From positions 992,001-1,056,000 of the forward strand of contig NZ_JNYQ01000004.1 of the NCBI RefSeq assembly GCF_000717245.1: 64,000 bases of DNA, read 5' to 3'. This document shows, piece after piece, positions 1 through 9,527 of this stretch. The translations under genes and the position numbers were made by a program. A model generated the notes under the pieces. It was not told the DNA's origin, searched no databases, and saw only the letters and a program-made list of their open reading frames with translations. This DNA comes from Kitasatospora papulosa (lineage in GTDB: Bacteria; Actinomycetota; Actinomycetes; Streptomycetales; Streptomycetaceae). Numbering within the stretch: position 1 is the first letter of the stretch; each line of letters begins with the position of its first letter.

Positions 1-188
1 GGCATGCCGCCCATGGTGGAGGAGCGACGGCCGCGACGGGAAGTGTTCTCCGAACCTTGCTGCACGGTTGCCGATCGTACGTTCCTTCCCGGCGGCCGCG
101 CGGGGGCCCCCACAATTCACCTCCACGTCACCCTGCGTTGACCACGGCACACTGCGGCGTTACATCCGGGCCGGAAAAGTCCGTGCCC

Positions 189-1458
189 ATGACCGGATGG
201 CGACGCCTCACCTCCCCCCGCCCCTACGCACTCCTCGCATCCGTGGCGGCCGGGGCGCTGCTGATGTCCGGCTGCGGCGCACTCCCTGGAGTCCCGGGGG
301 GGCTCCAGGGAGCCCGTCACCGTGATGACCTGGGCCCCGGACACCACCGCGGTCGGCTCGGTGAACATGGCCGGGATGACCGCCATGGCGCAGACCTACG
401 CCCGCTGGGTCAACGACAAGGGCGGGATCGGCGGCCACGAGCTCCGGGTGCTCACCTGCAACGACCAGGACACCGCGGCCGGGGCGTCGAAGTGCGCCCG
501 GCGGGCGGCCGACGAGGACGTGGCCGCCGTGGTCGGCTCGTACAGCCGGTACGGCCGGGCGGTCCTGGCTCCGCTGGAGGCCGCCGGGATCCCGTACATC
601 GGCGGGTACGGCGCCTCGGCCGACGAGTTCACCAGCTATCTCTCCTACCCGGTCAACGGCGGCCAGCCGGCGCTCGTCGCGGGCAACGGTGAGCAGCTCG
701 CCGCGAACTGCTCCCGTGTGTCGCTCGTGCGGCCCGACACCCTGGTCGGCGACACCCTGCCCGGGCTCCTCGACACGGGCCTCAGCGGGGGCGGCCGCCC
801 CGCGTCCTACGACATCAGCACGACGGAGGAGGCCACGTCGTACGAGACGGAGGCGTCCCGGGCCCTCCGTCAGGCGGGCGACGGCTGTGTGACCGCGGTG
901 CTCGGCAAGGGCACGGAGACGTTCTTCGACTCGTTCCGCCGGCTGGAGCCGCAGGACAGCGAGGTACGGATCTCGTCGGTCCTCGGCAGCGTCGGCCAAG
1001 GACTCGTCGACCGGACGGGCGGGGCGGACAGCCCCTTCGAGGGGGCCCTGGTCACCGGCTGGTACCCGGAGTCGGGAGACGCCCGCTGGAACGAGATGCG
1101 GGGGGTGATCCGGGAGTACGCCTTCGGGGACGACCGGATCGATCCCACCGACGCGGGCGTGCAGACCACCTGGATCGCGTACACCGCGCTCGAGGCGGTC
1201 GTCGAGGCGATGGACCGGCCCGACATCACGGCGGGCGGGATCTCCGTCAGTCTCAACCGGGGCACCGAGGTGGACACCGGCGGCCTCACCCCGGTACTCC
1301 GCTGGCGGTTCCAGGACATGATCGGCACGACGGCCTACGGACGCATCGTCAACGCGCGGGTGACGTTCCAGGTGGTCCGCGACGGGCGTCTGACCGCGGA
1401 GAAGAAGGGCTTCGTGGATGTCACGGAGGCTCTCCTCAACTCCCGTTCGCGCGGCTGA
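189..1458 (+). CDS. ABC-type solute-binding lipoprotein, apparently frameshifted
   Basis: Predicted extracytoplasmic solute-binding lipoprotein of the branched-chain amino acid (Peripla_BP_6-like) type. ATG 189 opens a textbook lipoprotein signal: basic N-terminus, hydrophobic helix and lipobox LMSGC with Cys29. The mature domain (MTWAPDTTAVGS..., then a periplasmic-binding fold to the stop at 1458) lies in a different frame, usable only from ATG 322 or GTG 319. The frames meet in a run of seven G (296-302); dropping one G fuses them cleanly as ...GVPGGSREPVTVMTW. So this is a sequencing slip, a pseudogene or a slippery switch. The mature frame shows no later stop and looks intact. No transporter subunits are adjacent, so the ligand is unknown. 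The family call is confident; the gene's state is not. Confidence 0.75.
296..302 (+). other. G7 homopolymer at the frame break
   Basis: Seven consecutive G between the lipoprotein signal sequence and its mature domain. Frame in front: codons beginning at 291, 294, 297. Frame behind: codons beginning at 301, 304. A one-base contraction restores a single open frame from 189 to 1458. Confidence 0.85.
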
Positions 1459-1520
1459 CACGCGGGCACCGGCCTCCCTGCCCGGGTGAACGGGGCGGAG
1501 ACCGGTGAGCGGGTGTCACC

Positions 1521-2972
1521 TCAGAGCTGCGTGGGGGCGCGCTCGGTCAGTCCGTACTTCTGCGCGATGGAGTTCCACAGCCCCGAGGCCTTGCGCTTGG
1601 CCGTGGTGGCCTCGCCGCTCGACGCGTTCGCCTTGGCGGTCTCGTCGGTCGAACGGGCCTTGCCGCCCTTGCAGACCTTCTTGCCGTCCTTGGCCTGCAC
1701 GGCCCAGGCGGCGTAGTGGTCGTCGGCCTCGGCGGACGCCTGCCAGGCGTCGGTCAGGGAGGTCTTCAGCTCGGCGTGGGCCGGGAGCTGGTCGACGCTC
1801 AGCCCCTCCAGCCGGGTCACCAGGCCCCGCCGCTGCTCGGCGGCGCCCCGCAGGTCGGTGGCCGCCTGGTCGAGAGCACTGCAGCTCTTGATCTTCTCCA
1901 CGGCGCTGATCACCGCGGAGCGGCTGTTGTTGCTGTCCGCGAGCAGCTTGTCGAGCTCCTCGGCCTGCGGCTTCGCGGGGTCGGCCGCCTCCTCCGAGGG
2001 GGAGCCCGCGGTGGGACTCTGCGCGGCCACCGTCTTCTTGTCGTCCGACGGGCTGTCGTCACCGCCGCTCATCAGGGCACCGGCGCCGAGTCCGATGACG
2101 GCGCAGCCGATGACGACGGCCGCGATCAGCGGGACGGCTGCGGACCGCCTGCGCGGGGCGTCGCCGCCGCGGTCGGGCTCCTGCGCGCCGTGGCCGCCGT
2201 TCCCGTCCTGGAGGCCCGACCGGTACGGCTGGGCGCCCTGGGGCTGCTGCTGGTGCCCGCCCTGGTGGGGCGGCTGCTGGTGCCCGGCGACCCGGGGCAT
2301 CTGCTGTGTGGCGCCCGCGGGTTCGTCGCTGCGGAAGAGGCTGTCGAACTCCGCGGGAGGCTGCCGGTCGCCCGGGGCACCGGGGCGTATCCCGTACGGG
2401 GCGCCGCCGGGCACGGGGGGTATGTACTGGGTCGCGTCGGCGTCGGACTGCTGCGCCGGCGCGGCGTGGTGGCCCAGGTACTGGGTGGACTCGGCCTGGT
2501 GCTCGGGCGGCATTCCGCCGGGCAGGGCTCCGCCGGGTACGGGTGCGATGTACTGCGTGGCGTCCGCGTCCCCGCCCTGTCCCATGTTCCCCGCCGGACC
2601 GGCCTCGGGCGGCAGGGGCTGCGCGTACGACGGCGGCTGGTGGTACGGGTCCTGCTGGTACGAGTCCGGCTGAGGCGCGTACTGCTGCTGCGCGGGCTGC
2701 TGGTAGGCCCCGTGCTGCGGTTGCCGGTACGCCCCGTGCTGGTGCTGCTCGGGTGGCAGCTGCCCCGGTGGCGGGCCGTCCTGCTGCCCGGCCTCCGGGC
2801 CCCAGGACCCGCCCCACGGCTGCCCGCCGGCGGGGGCGGCCTGGTCCGGCTGTCCGCTCGCCGGACCCCCCGGGTTCCAGGGGGCACCACCCTCCGCGGG
2901 CAGCACGACACCTTCGTGCGCGGGCCGTGCAGCGGGAAGCTGCCGCTCGTCACCCTGTCCGCTCTGCGTCAC
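1521..2972 (-). CDS. Pro/Gln/Gly-rich single-pass membrane protein
   Basis: Hypothetical membrane protein of 483 residues starting at GTG 2972 behind TAGGAG. Residues 1-275 are low-complexity (proline, glutamine, glycine, tyrosine), with near-repeats of the type DATQYIxPVPGGA, and are likely cytoplasmic and disordered. One transmembrane helix follows at about residues 280-300 (AAVPLIAAVVIGCAVIGLGA). After it comes an exported domain of about 180 residues predicted to be helical, with two cysteines (in KSCSALD and KKVCKGG) that could form a disulfide. Such tails occur in actinobacterial membrane proteins tied to secretion, division or signalling, but no named domain is recognisable and function is unknown. 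It is convergent with the lipoprotein gene. Confidence 0.8.
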   Translation of the reverse strand: MTQSGQGDERQLPAARPAHEGVVLPAEGGAPWNPGGPASGQPDQAAPAGGQPWGGSWGPEAGQQDGPPPGQLPPEQHQHGAYRQPQHGAYQQPAQQQYAPQPDSYQQDPYHQPPSYAQPLPPEAGPAGNMGQGGDADATQYIAPVPGGALPGGMPPEHQAESTQYLGHHAAPAQQSDADATQYIPPVPGGAPYGIRPGAPGDRQPPAEFDSLFRSDEPAGATQQMPRVAGHQQPPHQGGHQQQPQGAQPYRSGLQDGNGGHGAQEPDRGGDAPRRRSAAVPLIAAVVIGCAVIGLGAGALMSGGDDSPSDDKKTVAAQSPTAGSPSEEAADPAKPQAEELDKLLADSNNSRSAVISAVEKIKSCSALDQAATDLRGAAEQRRGLVTRLEGLSVDQLPAHAELKTSLTDAWQASAEADDHYAAWAVQAKDGKKVCKGGKARSTDETAKANASSGEATTAKRKASGLWNSIAQKYGLTERAPTQL

Positions 2973-3132
2973 CGGGACTCCTACGTGTGAACCTATGGAA
3001 TCGTCGGCTCACGCTACCGGGTGTCCGGAGCCCGGCGCCAAGCGCCCGAGAGCGCTCACCACCCCTTCACACCGCGGGTAACACCCGGGCCGTCCGCGGC
3101 GCTGTTCATGGCCGGCCCGCCGAGGACGCCGG

Positions 3133-4515
3133 TCAGGCGGCCTGGAGCTCCAGCCTCGCGCCGAACTCCCGGACCGAGGGTTCGTTCGCGTACGGCTCGA
3201 ACCGCTGCTGGAGGTCGTCGAGATATTCGGCACCCCGGCTGGAGCGCACGGTGCCCAGCAGTTCCATCGCCCGCAGCCCCGTGTGGCAGGCCTGCTCCAC
3301 CTCACGCTGCTGCACCTGCGCCGAGGCCAGCAGCACCAGACCGATGCCCCGGCGCCGGGTCCGGGACTCCGGAAGGGCGGCCAGGGCCTCCTTCGCGCGG
3401 CGGGCGGCCGGCTCCGCCTGTCCCAGGTCACGGTGGCAGTGGGCGAGTTCGTCGGCGAGATAGCCCGCGTCGAAGTGCGCGATCCAGTCGGGGTCGTCGC
3501 CCGTGTCCGGGCCGGCCTGTTCCAGGGCGGTCAGCGCCCTGCCCGCCGCGGCGTGGCAGGTGCGGGCGTCGCCCATCAGGGCGTGGCCCCGGGCCTCCGC
3601 GGCGTGGAACATCGACTCCGCCCTCGGGGTCACCCGCCCGCGCGCGCCCTCCTGGGCGGCCCGCGCCAGTTGGGCGATCTCACGCGGATTGCCGAGCTGG
3701 GCGGCGAGATGGCTCATGGAGGCGGCCAGCACATAGCCCCCGTACGCGCGGTCCCCCGCGGCCTGGGCCAGGCGCAGCGCCTGGATGTAGTACCGCTGGG
3801 CCAGCCCGGGCTGGCCCGTGTCGACGGCCATGTACCCGGCGAGCTCGGTGAGCCGGGCGACCGCGCCGAACAGCTCGCGGCCGACCGACTCGCGGTACGA
3901 GCCCGAAAGCAGCCCGGACACCACGCTGTTGAGGTAGTGCACCAGCACGGGCCGCACATGTCCGCTGCCGAACCGATGGTCGAGGTCGACGAGTGCCGCG
4001 GTCATCGCCCGCACCGCCGCCACGTCGGGCATGCCGACCCGGCTCCCGGCCGTCCGCGCCACCTGCGGGTCGGCGCCCGTGATCAGCCAGTCCCTGCTGG
4101 GCTCGACGAGCGCCGAGGCGGCCACCGCCGACCCGGACAGCAGGTCGCGGCGGCCGACGTCGCTGCGCCACAGCTCGCAGACCTGCTCGACGGCGCCGAG
4201 CACGGTGGGAGCGAACTGCAGGCCGACCCCGGACGCCAGGCTCTTGCCGTTGGCCATGCCGATCTCGTCGATCGTGACCGTACGTCCGAGCTTGCGTCCG
4301 ATCGCCTCGGCGATGATTCCCGGTGCCCTGCCGCGTGGTTGCTGTCCGCGCAGCCAGCGGGCCACGGAGGTCTTGTCGTAGCGGAGGTCCAGCCCCCGTT
4401 CCGCCCCGACCATGTTGACCCGGCGTGCGAGGCCGGCGTTGGAGCACGCCGCCTCCTGGATGAGCGTCTGGAGACGTTCGTTCGGCTGGCGGGCGACGAG
4501 AGGCCTGGCTGCCAT
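3133..4515 (-). CDS. NsdA/NsdB-like TPR transcriptional regulator
   Basis: Regulatory protein of 460 residues. ATG 4515 is chosen because GGGGGAAAT lies directly upstream; the open frame runs further 5' but without a better site. The N-terminus (about 1-80) looks like a helix-turn-helix of the Streptomyces sporulation-associated type (NERLQTLIQEAACSNAGLARRVN, then YDKTSVARWLRG). The rest is alpha-helical repeats of TPR type (LAGYMAVDTGQPGLAQRYYIQALRLAQAAGD and similar). This architecture resembles NsdA/NsdB, negative regulators of differentiation and antibiotic production in S. coelicolor. It is transcribed divergently from a prim-pol-like gene across 256 bp. Family assignment is by recognition of sequence pattern; the regulon is unknown. 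Confidence 0.8.
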   Translation of the reverse strand: MAARPLVARQPNERLQTLIQEAACSNAGLARRVNMVGAERGLDLRYDKTSVARWLRGQQPRGRAPGIIAEAIGRKLGRTVTIDEIGMANGKSLASGVGLQFAPTVLGAVEQVCELWRSDVGRRDLLSGSAVAASALVEPSRDWLITGADPQVARTAGSRVGMPDVAAVRAMTAALVDLDHRFGSGHVRPVLVHYLNSVVSGLLSGSYRESVGRELFGAVARLTELAGYMAVDTGQPGLAQRYYIQALRLAQAAGDRAYGGYVLAASMSHLAAQLGNPREIAQLARAAQEGARGRVTPRAESMFHAAEARGHALMGDARTCHAAAGRALTALEQAGPDTGDDPDWIAHFDAGYLADELAHCHRDLGQAEPAARRAKEALAALPESRTRRRGIGLVLLASAQVQQREVEQACHTGLRAMELLGTVRSSRGAEYLDDLQQRFEPYANEPSVREFGARLELQAA

Positions 4516-4771
4516 ATTTCCCCCTGAGACCGCAGTGATTCCAGTAAAGGCATCACTGCCCGGCACGGTACAAGAAATGCGCATATTCATCTGTATCGGG
4601 TACGAGCAGTGGTGAGTTGGCACAATCCTGCGTGTGCCTACCCCCGCACCGGTGCGCTTCCTCCTACGCGCCCCCGGCCGTGCACCCGTGCGCCCCGTAT
4701 GCAGGATCGATCCGTCCGGAAGGGTGCGCGTGCGCCCGTAACCCCTGGTGGCGCCGGGAGTTGAGCGGGGA

Positions 4772-5449
4772 GTGGAAGAGCCCATCGGAGTGACGGAAGC
4801 CGCGAAGGTCCCCAGGCAGCGGGGTGAACAGCTGCTCGAGGCCGCCGCCTGGTACGCCCAGGAGCGGCACTGGGACGTGTTCCCGGGCACCTGGCTCGAG
4901 GTCGTCGGAGGGGCGGAGCGCTGCTCCTGCGGTGACGCCCGCTGCGCGGCCCCCGGAGCACATCCCACCCGGCCCGACTGGGCGGACCAGGTGACCGGCA
5001 GCGCCGCCGCCGCACGCAGGATGTGGTCCAGGCAGCCCGGTTCGGCGGTCCTGCTGCCCACCGGCCGTACCTTCGACGCCCTGGACGTCCCGGAGGCCGC
5101 CGGCTTCCTGGCCCTGGCCAGGATGGAGCGGATGGGCCTGACGCTCGGCCCGGTGACCCGCACCCCGGACCGCCGGATGCTGTTCCTCGCGCTGCCGGGC
5201 GCCGCGGCCGAGGCGCCCGCGCTGGTACGCGGCCTGGGATGGGACGCCGAGGTGATCGGCCTGGTGGGGCGCGGCGAGGGTGACCACATGGCCGGGCCGC
5301 CGACCCGGACGGCCGGGCGCGGGGCCGTGCAGTGGGCCCGCCGCCCGTCCCGCGCCGATCTGTGGCTGCCCGGCGTGGAGGAGCTGATCGGCCCGCTCGC
5401 GTACGCCTGCGCGCGGGAGGCCGCCGACGCCCGGACCCGTCTTTCGTAG
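4772..5449 (+). CDS. bifunctional DNA primase/polymerase-like (prim-pol N-terminal) protein
   Basis: Protein of about 225 residues matching the small Streptomyces proteins annotated as prim-pol (AEP-like) N-terminal domain. It has ALxxAxxYAxxRxWDVFPGTW-type opening, a cysteine cluster CSCGDARCAAPGAHP near residues 50-65, and the phrase GSAVLLPTGRTFDALDVP. That domain is usually fused to helicases in mobile replicons, but here it stands alone and is short, so replicative activity is doubtful. GTG 4772 is preferred (GCGGGGA just upstream); GTG 4748 has no ribosome site and GTG 4790 is an alternative. It is divergent from the TPR regulator, a pairing that may be regulatory rather than replicative. 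Confidence 0.65.
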   Translation: MEEPIGVTEAAKVPRQRGEQLLEAAAWYAQERHWDVFPGTWLEVVGGAERCSCGDARCAAPGAHPTRPDWADQVTGSAAAARRMWSRQPGSAVLLPTGRTFDALDVPEAAGFLALARMERMGLTLGPVTRTPDRRMLFLALPGAAAEAPALVRGLGWDAEVIGLVGRGEGDHMAGPPTRTAGRGAVQWARRPSRADLWLPGVEELIGPLAYACAREAADARTRLS

Positions 5450-5487
5450 GGTGGTCCCCACAAGCGGGGACTTCGAAAGGCAGTGCC

Positions 5488-6312
5488 ATGCCGGACCAGG
5501 CGGAGCGTACGGGCGGGACCGACACGGCGGGCGCGGCTCCCTCGCCGGCACCCGCCGTGCGGGTGGAGGGGTTGTGGAAGCGGTTCGGGGAGCAGGTCGC
5601 GGTCGCGGGGATCGATCTGGAGCTGCCCGCGGGCAAGTTCATCGGTCTGGTGGGCCCGAACGGCGCGGGGAAGACCACGACGCTCTCGATGGTGACCGGC
5701 CTTCTGCGGCCCGACATGGGGCGGATCGAGGTCGCGGGCCACGACGTGTGGCGGGATCCGGTCGAGGTGAAGTCCCGGATCGGCGTGCTGCCCGAGGGGC
5801 TGCGGCTCTTCGAGCGTCTGTCCGGGCGTGAACTCCTGGGATACACCGGGAGGTTGCGCGGGCTGCCCGGCGCCGAGGTGGACAAGCGCGCCACCCAGCT
5901 GCTCGACGTCCTGGACCTCGCGGGGGCGCAGCACAAGCTGGTCGTCGACTACTCGACCGGGATGCGCAAGAAGATCGGGCTGGCGTCCGCGCTGCTGCAC
6001 AACCCCGAAGTCCTCTTCCTCGACGAACCGTTCGAGGGTGTCGATCCGGTGTCGGCGCAGACCATCCGCGGCGTTCTGGAGCGCTACACGCGCTCCGGTG
6101 CGACCGTGGTCTTCTCCAGTCATGTGATGGAGCTCGTCGAGTCCCTCTGCGACTGGGTGGCCGTGCTGGCCGCGGGGCGGATCCGGGCGCACGGCACGCT
6201 GACCGAGGTGCGCGGTGACGCGGCCTCCCTCCAGGACGCCTTCCTCGAACTCGTCGGCGCGGGTGCCCGGGACACCGGGGAGTCCCTCGACTGGCTGGGC
6301 GGTGCACGATGA
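5488..6312 (+). CDS. ABC transporter ATP-binding protein
   Basis: Cytoplasmic ATPase subunit (274 residues) of an ABC exporter. Walker A is GPNGAGKTT at residues 56-64, the signature is the variant YSTGMRKK, Walker B is VLFLDEPFEGVD, and the switch histidine is in VVFSSHVMELVE. The C-terminal extension is short. The profile is that of the CcmA/ABC-2 exporter class. ATG 5488 follows AAAGGCAG. The stop overlaps the ATG of the permease (ATGA at 6309-6312), so the two are translationally coupled and surely form one transporter. Substrate unknown; the absence of resistance or lantibiotic genes nearby gives no hint. Confidence 0.93.
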   Translation: MPDQAERTGGTDTAGAAPSPAPAVRVEGLWKRFGEQVAVAGIDLELPAGKFIGLVGPNGAGKTTTLSMVTGLLRPDMGRIEVAGHDVWRDPVEVKSRIGVLPEGLRLFERLSGRELLGYTGRLRGLPGAEVDKRATQLLDVLDLAGAQHKLVVDYSTGMRKKIGLASALLHNPEVLFLDEPFEGVDPVSAQTIRGVLERYTRSGATVVFSSHVMELVESLCDWVAVLAAGRIRAHGTLTEVRGDAASLQDAFLELVGAGARDTGESLDWLGGAR

Positions 6313-7952
6313 CGGTGCTCGACGCCCCCGCGGGCGCCGCTGTCCCGGCCGTACGCGGTCAGGGCCTGGTCCCCGTCTTCGCACGGCTCAAGCTGACGCT
6401 GCTGCGCAACGGGCTGCGCCAGTCGTCCGGGCGGCGGGCCGCCTACATCGCGTCCCTCGTCGTGACGCTGCTGCTCGCGGTGGGGCAGGTGATCGGCCTG
6501 GTGGCGCTGCGGGGGCACGCGCAGGCGGGCACGCTGGTGGTGCTGCTGGCCGCGGTGCTGGCCCTGGGCTGGGCGGTGATGCCGCTGTTCTTCCCGAGCG
6601 GGGACGAGACCCTGGACCCGAGCCGGCTGGTGATGCTTCCGCTGCGGCCGCGCCCGCTGGTCGGGGCTCTGCTGACGGCCTCGCTGATCGGCATCGGGCC
6701 GCTCTTCACGCTCGCCCTGGTCGTCGGCTCGGTGATCGCGCTGGCGCACGGGGCGGTCGCTGTGGTGTTCGGGGTGATCGCCGTACCGCTGACGGCACTG
6801 GTCTGTGTGGCGCTGGCGCGCTCGGTCACCACGGCCAACGTCCGGTTGCTGACCTCGCGCAAGGGCCGTGATCTCGCGGTGCTCAGCGGGCTGGTCATCG
6901 CGGTGGGCATCCAGTTCGTCAACTTCGGTGCGCAGCGCCTGGGCCGGGCGGGCGGGCTGTCCTCGCTCGAACCGGTCGCGGACGTGGTGCGATGGCTGCC
7001 CCCCGCCTCCGCTCTCGGCGCGGTGGAGTCCGCGTCCGAGGGTGCGTACGGGGTGGCGCTCGGGCAGTCGCTGCTCTCGGTGCTCGCGCTGGGCGTCCTG
7101 CTGTGGCTGTGGGAGCGGAGCCTCGTGAAGCTGATGACGTCACCGGACGGCTCCACGGTCGCCGCCGCCGAACCGTCGGCCGGGCGTTCCGGCGCGGGCC
7201 GTTCCGGTCTCTTCTCGCTGCTTCCGGAGGGGCGCACGGGGACGGTGATGGAGCGGAGCCTGCGCTACGTCGTACGGGATCCGAAGACCAAGGCGGCCTG
7301 GGTGACGGCGCTGGCGATCGGCCTGATCGTGCCGGTGCTGAACGCGGTGCAGGGCGGCGGGTCGGTCTACTTCGCGTGCTTCGCGGCCGGGATGCTCGGC
7401 ATGCAGATGTACAACCAGTTCGGGCAGGACACCTCCGCCTTCTGGATGGTGGCGCTGTCGGTGTCCTCGACCCGGGACGCGTACCTCGAACTGCGGGCGC
7501 GGGCGCTCGCCCTGTTGCTGATCACCCTGCCGTACACGGTCCTGGTGACGGTGGTGACCGCCGCGGTCCTCGGGGAATGGGGTGCGCTGCCGGGGGTGAT
7601 GGGCCTGTCGTTCGCGCTGCTGGGCGCGATGCTGGCGACGGGCGCCCTGGCGTCGGCGCTGTTCCCGTACTCGATTCCGCAGGACGGGGCCTTCAAGAAC
7701 GTCGTGCCGGGGCAGGCCGGGCTCGCCTGGATCTCCATGCTCGGCGGGGTGGTGGCGGCCGCGGTGCTCAGCGGCCCCGTGATCGGGCTGACGATCTGGC
7801 TGCACGTGGCAGGCCATCAGGACCGGCTGTGGCTGCTGTTGCCGGTGGGCGCGGTGTACGGGGCGTTCATCGGGTGGCTGGGCGTGCGGCTGGCCGCTCC
7901 GCGCACCGCGCAACGGCTCCCCGAGATCCTGGCGGCGGTCAGCAAGGGCTGA
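6309..7952 (+). CDS. ABC transporter membrane (permease) subunit
   Basis: Polytopic membrane protein of 547 residues, partner of the upstream ATPase by a 4-bp overlap. Many hydrophobic segments are visible: near residues 45-80 (AAYIASLVVTLLLAVGQVIGLVAL), 115-165, 190-200, 250-265, and a C-terminal block from about residue 335. A long charged, GC-rich loop (SPDGSTVAAAEPSAGRSGAGRSG) separates two halves of transmembrane bundles. This is larger than standard ABC-2 permeases and resembles the fused six-plus-six helix permeases of actinobacteria. No periplasmic-binding partner is present, consistent with export. Confidence 0.88.
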   Translation: MTVLDAPAGAAVPAVRGQGLVPVFARLKLTLLRNGLRQSSGRRAAYIASLVVTLLLAVGQVIGLVALRGHAQAGTLVVLLAAVLALGWAVMPLFFPSGDETLDPSRLVMLPLRPRPLVGALLTASLIGIGPLFTLALVVGSVIALAHGAVAVVFGVIAVPLTALVCVALARSVTTANVRLLTSRKGRDLAVLSGLVIAVGIQFVNFGAQRLGRAGGLSSLEPVADVVRWLPPASALGAVESASEGAYGVALGQSLLSVLALGVLLWLWERSLVKLMTSPDGSTVAAAEPSAGRSGAGRSGLFSLLPEGRTGTVMERSLRYVVRDPKTKAAWVTALAIGLIVPVLNAVQGGGSVYFACFAAGMLGMQMYNQFGQDTSAFWMVALSVSSTRDAYLELRARALALLLITLPYTVLVTVVTAAVLGEWGALPGVMGLSFALLGAMLATGALASALFPYSIPQDGAFKNVVPGQAGLAWISMLGGVVAAAVLSGPVIGLTIWLHVAGHQDRLWLLLPVGAVYGAFIGWLGVRLAAPRTAQRLPEILAAVSKG

Positions 7953-8001
7953 CGGGCCAGGACACGGGGCGTACGGCGGAAGGGGACGGGGGGCCCGTCG
8001 T

Positions 8002-8886
8002 TCAGGGGCTGACGGGCTCCCGGTACCCCTCGGCGAGCTGTTCGAGGAAGGGCTCCACCGCCCTGCGCCAGCCGTCCGGCCGGTCGTAGTGGACGAGATG
8101 ACCGGCGTCCTCCACCTCCGCGTACTGCCCGCGCGGCAGGACGCGGACCATCTCCTGGGCCTCGGCCCTGCCCAGCTCGCCGTCGATCCCGCGCAGGACC
8201 AGGGTGGGGCAGCGCACCTGCGCCAGCTCCTCCCAGTGGGCGTCGTAGACCCATGTGGCCCGGGACGCCAGCATCTGTTCCTGGGAGAAGACGGGCCGCC
8301 AGCCGTCGGCGCTCTCGGCCATCACCTCGGCGAAGAACTCGCCGCGCGAGGGGTTGGGCCGCTCCACCCAGGGGTCGTCCTCGCCGAACCACTTCCGCAC
8401 GTCGGCGAGCGTCGCGAAGGGCAGCGGCCAGGTGGTGAACCAGTCCGCCCACTCGCGCTGCGAGGCGGCCCCGATCGCGGAGGCCCGCATGTCGCAGATG
8501 ATCAACGCCTTGACGAGGTCGGGGCGCTTCGCGGCGAGCTGCCACGCCGTGAGCGCGCCCATCGAGTGCCCGACGAGGGTCACCGGGGCCAGGTCCAGCT
8601 GTTCGATCGCGGTCTCGGCGTCCGCGACATAGGCGTCACGGGTGTACAGGCCCCCGGCCGGCTTGTCGCTGCGCCCGTGACCACGCTGGTCGAGGCCGAC
8701 CGGCCGGTGGCGCTCCGAGAGCCAGCGGGCGGTGGACGCCCAGTGCGTGGCCCGGCCCATCAGGCCGTGCAGCATTAAGATCCCGGGGGCCTGCCCGGCC
8801 TCCGCGCGATCCTTGGGCGGGTCGGCGAACTCCCAGGCCGCGAGGTTCACACCGTCGGATCCGGTCACATCGATGCGCCGCACCAT
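8002..8886 (-). CDS. alpha/beta-fold hydrolase
   Basis: Soluble hydrolase of 294 residues. Oxyanion-hole motif LMLHGLMG, DxRGHGxSDKP after the second strand, nucleophile elbow GHSMG, and a late acid/histidine pair (GIDGELGRAE, then DAGHLVHYD) give a full Ser-Asp-His triad. This is the epoxide-hydrolase/haloperoxidase-like family; substrate not predictable. ATG 8886 is chosen since GGGGGTG precedes it by ten bases, rather than ATG 8919 further out. Transcribed away from the 641-bp spacer downstream of the iron regulator and convergent with the ABC permease gene. Confidence 0.9.
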   Translation of the reverse strand: MVRRIDVTGSDGVNLAAWEFADPPKDRAEAGQAPGILMLHGLMGRATHWASTARWLSERHRPVGLDQRGHGRSDKPAGGLYTRDAYVADAETAIEQLDLAPVTLVGHSMGALTAWQLAAKRPDLVKALIICDMRASAIGAASQREWADWFTTWPLPFATLADVRKWFGEDDPWVERPNPSRGEFFAEVMAESADGWRPVFSQEQMLASRATWVYDAHWEELAQVRCPTLVLRGIDGELGRAEAQEMVRVLPRGQYAEVEDAGHLVHYDRPDGWRRAVEPFLEQLAEGYREPVSP

Positions 8887-9527
8887 TGGTTCTGGCACCC
8901 CCTTCTGGTCCTCGATCACCGTGTGCGTGCGCGCCAGACTATCGAACTCTTATTCGAAAACTCGCTTCCGGCTCGCAACATCCCACGTTTGAGTGACAGC
9001 GGTTCAGGATTGACGACGGCCGCCCTGGGGAGACCTTCTCCGGGAAGCGGACCACTCGGGGACAGGGGTCCGCGGGGACTGACCTCGAGAGCTCGGGGCT
9101 CCAGGTCAGCGCAGGGGAGGACAGGCCCCGGCACCTTCGGGCGCCGGGGCCGCGACATGTCCGGGCACGCAGGGGTCCGCGCTCGCGGCGGACGGCCGGG
9201 GCGGCATGGAGCAGCACCCCGGAAAATCGAACACCCCGCACCGCGACGGCGGTACGGGGGAGCGTGAGGGCGTCGGAGAGCCCGGCAGCCACCTCACGGT
9301 GCACGTGCCAGTGCGACGGGCGCATTCCCTGCTCCCTCCCCGACCGCCCGGCGGCTTCCGCCGGCGCCCTCAGGTCATATGCCTGGCCACAGCCTGGCAC
9401 GCGTTTCGCCCGGGCGCTGCGATTCCGGGCGGAAAACAGAAAGCGGGCTTACCGGCTCACATCTGCACGTGCATCCGCATCGGCGCCTGCATGTGTGGCA
9501 GGGCGCCGACGCGGGCGCAACCGCTGG
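8887..9527. other. 641-bp spacer between the hydrolase and the iron regulator
   Basis: No convincing gene. Both flanking genes are on the minus strand, so this is the 3' side of the iron regulator and the promoter side of the hydrolase. It holds one strong stem-loop (9124-9151). The plus strand is open from 9264 across the whole opposite strand of the regulator gene (see the antisense entry). The short stretch around 8940-8990 is unusually AT-rich for this DNA and is the best place for the hydrolase promoter. Confidence 0.6.
9124..9151. terminator. GC-rich stem-loop, possible terminator
   Basis: Perfect 9-bp arms GGCCCCGGC / GCCGGGGCC with a loop containing TTCG. No T-run follows, as is usual for Streptomyces terminators. 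It lies between the hydrolase start and the iron-regulator stop and could end the regulator transcript, though almost 380 bp past the stop. Confidence 0.5.

Noticed and set aside
1..188. Possible 3' end of an upstream gene
   Set aside because: A frame from 13 ends at TGA near 140 but shows no motif or ribosome site; too short to call.
208..1461. 417-codon open frame on the minus strand of the lipoprotein gene
   Set aside because: Arg/Gly/Ala-rich reading of the complement of a strongly GC3-biased gene; no ribosome site, no domain.
1716..2990. 424-codon plus-strand frame across the Pro/Gln-rich membrane protein gene
   Set aside because: Antisense shadow; the minus-strand reading has a GTG with TAGGAG and a real transmembrane helix.
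8939..9400. 153-codon minus-strand frame in the spacer behind the iron regulator
   Set aside because: Biased to Arg/Pro/Ser with no family pattern or Shine-Dalgarno; spacer better explained as non-coding.
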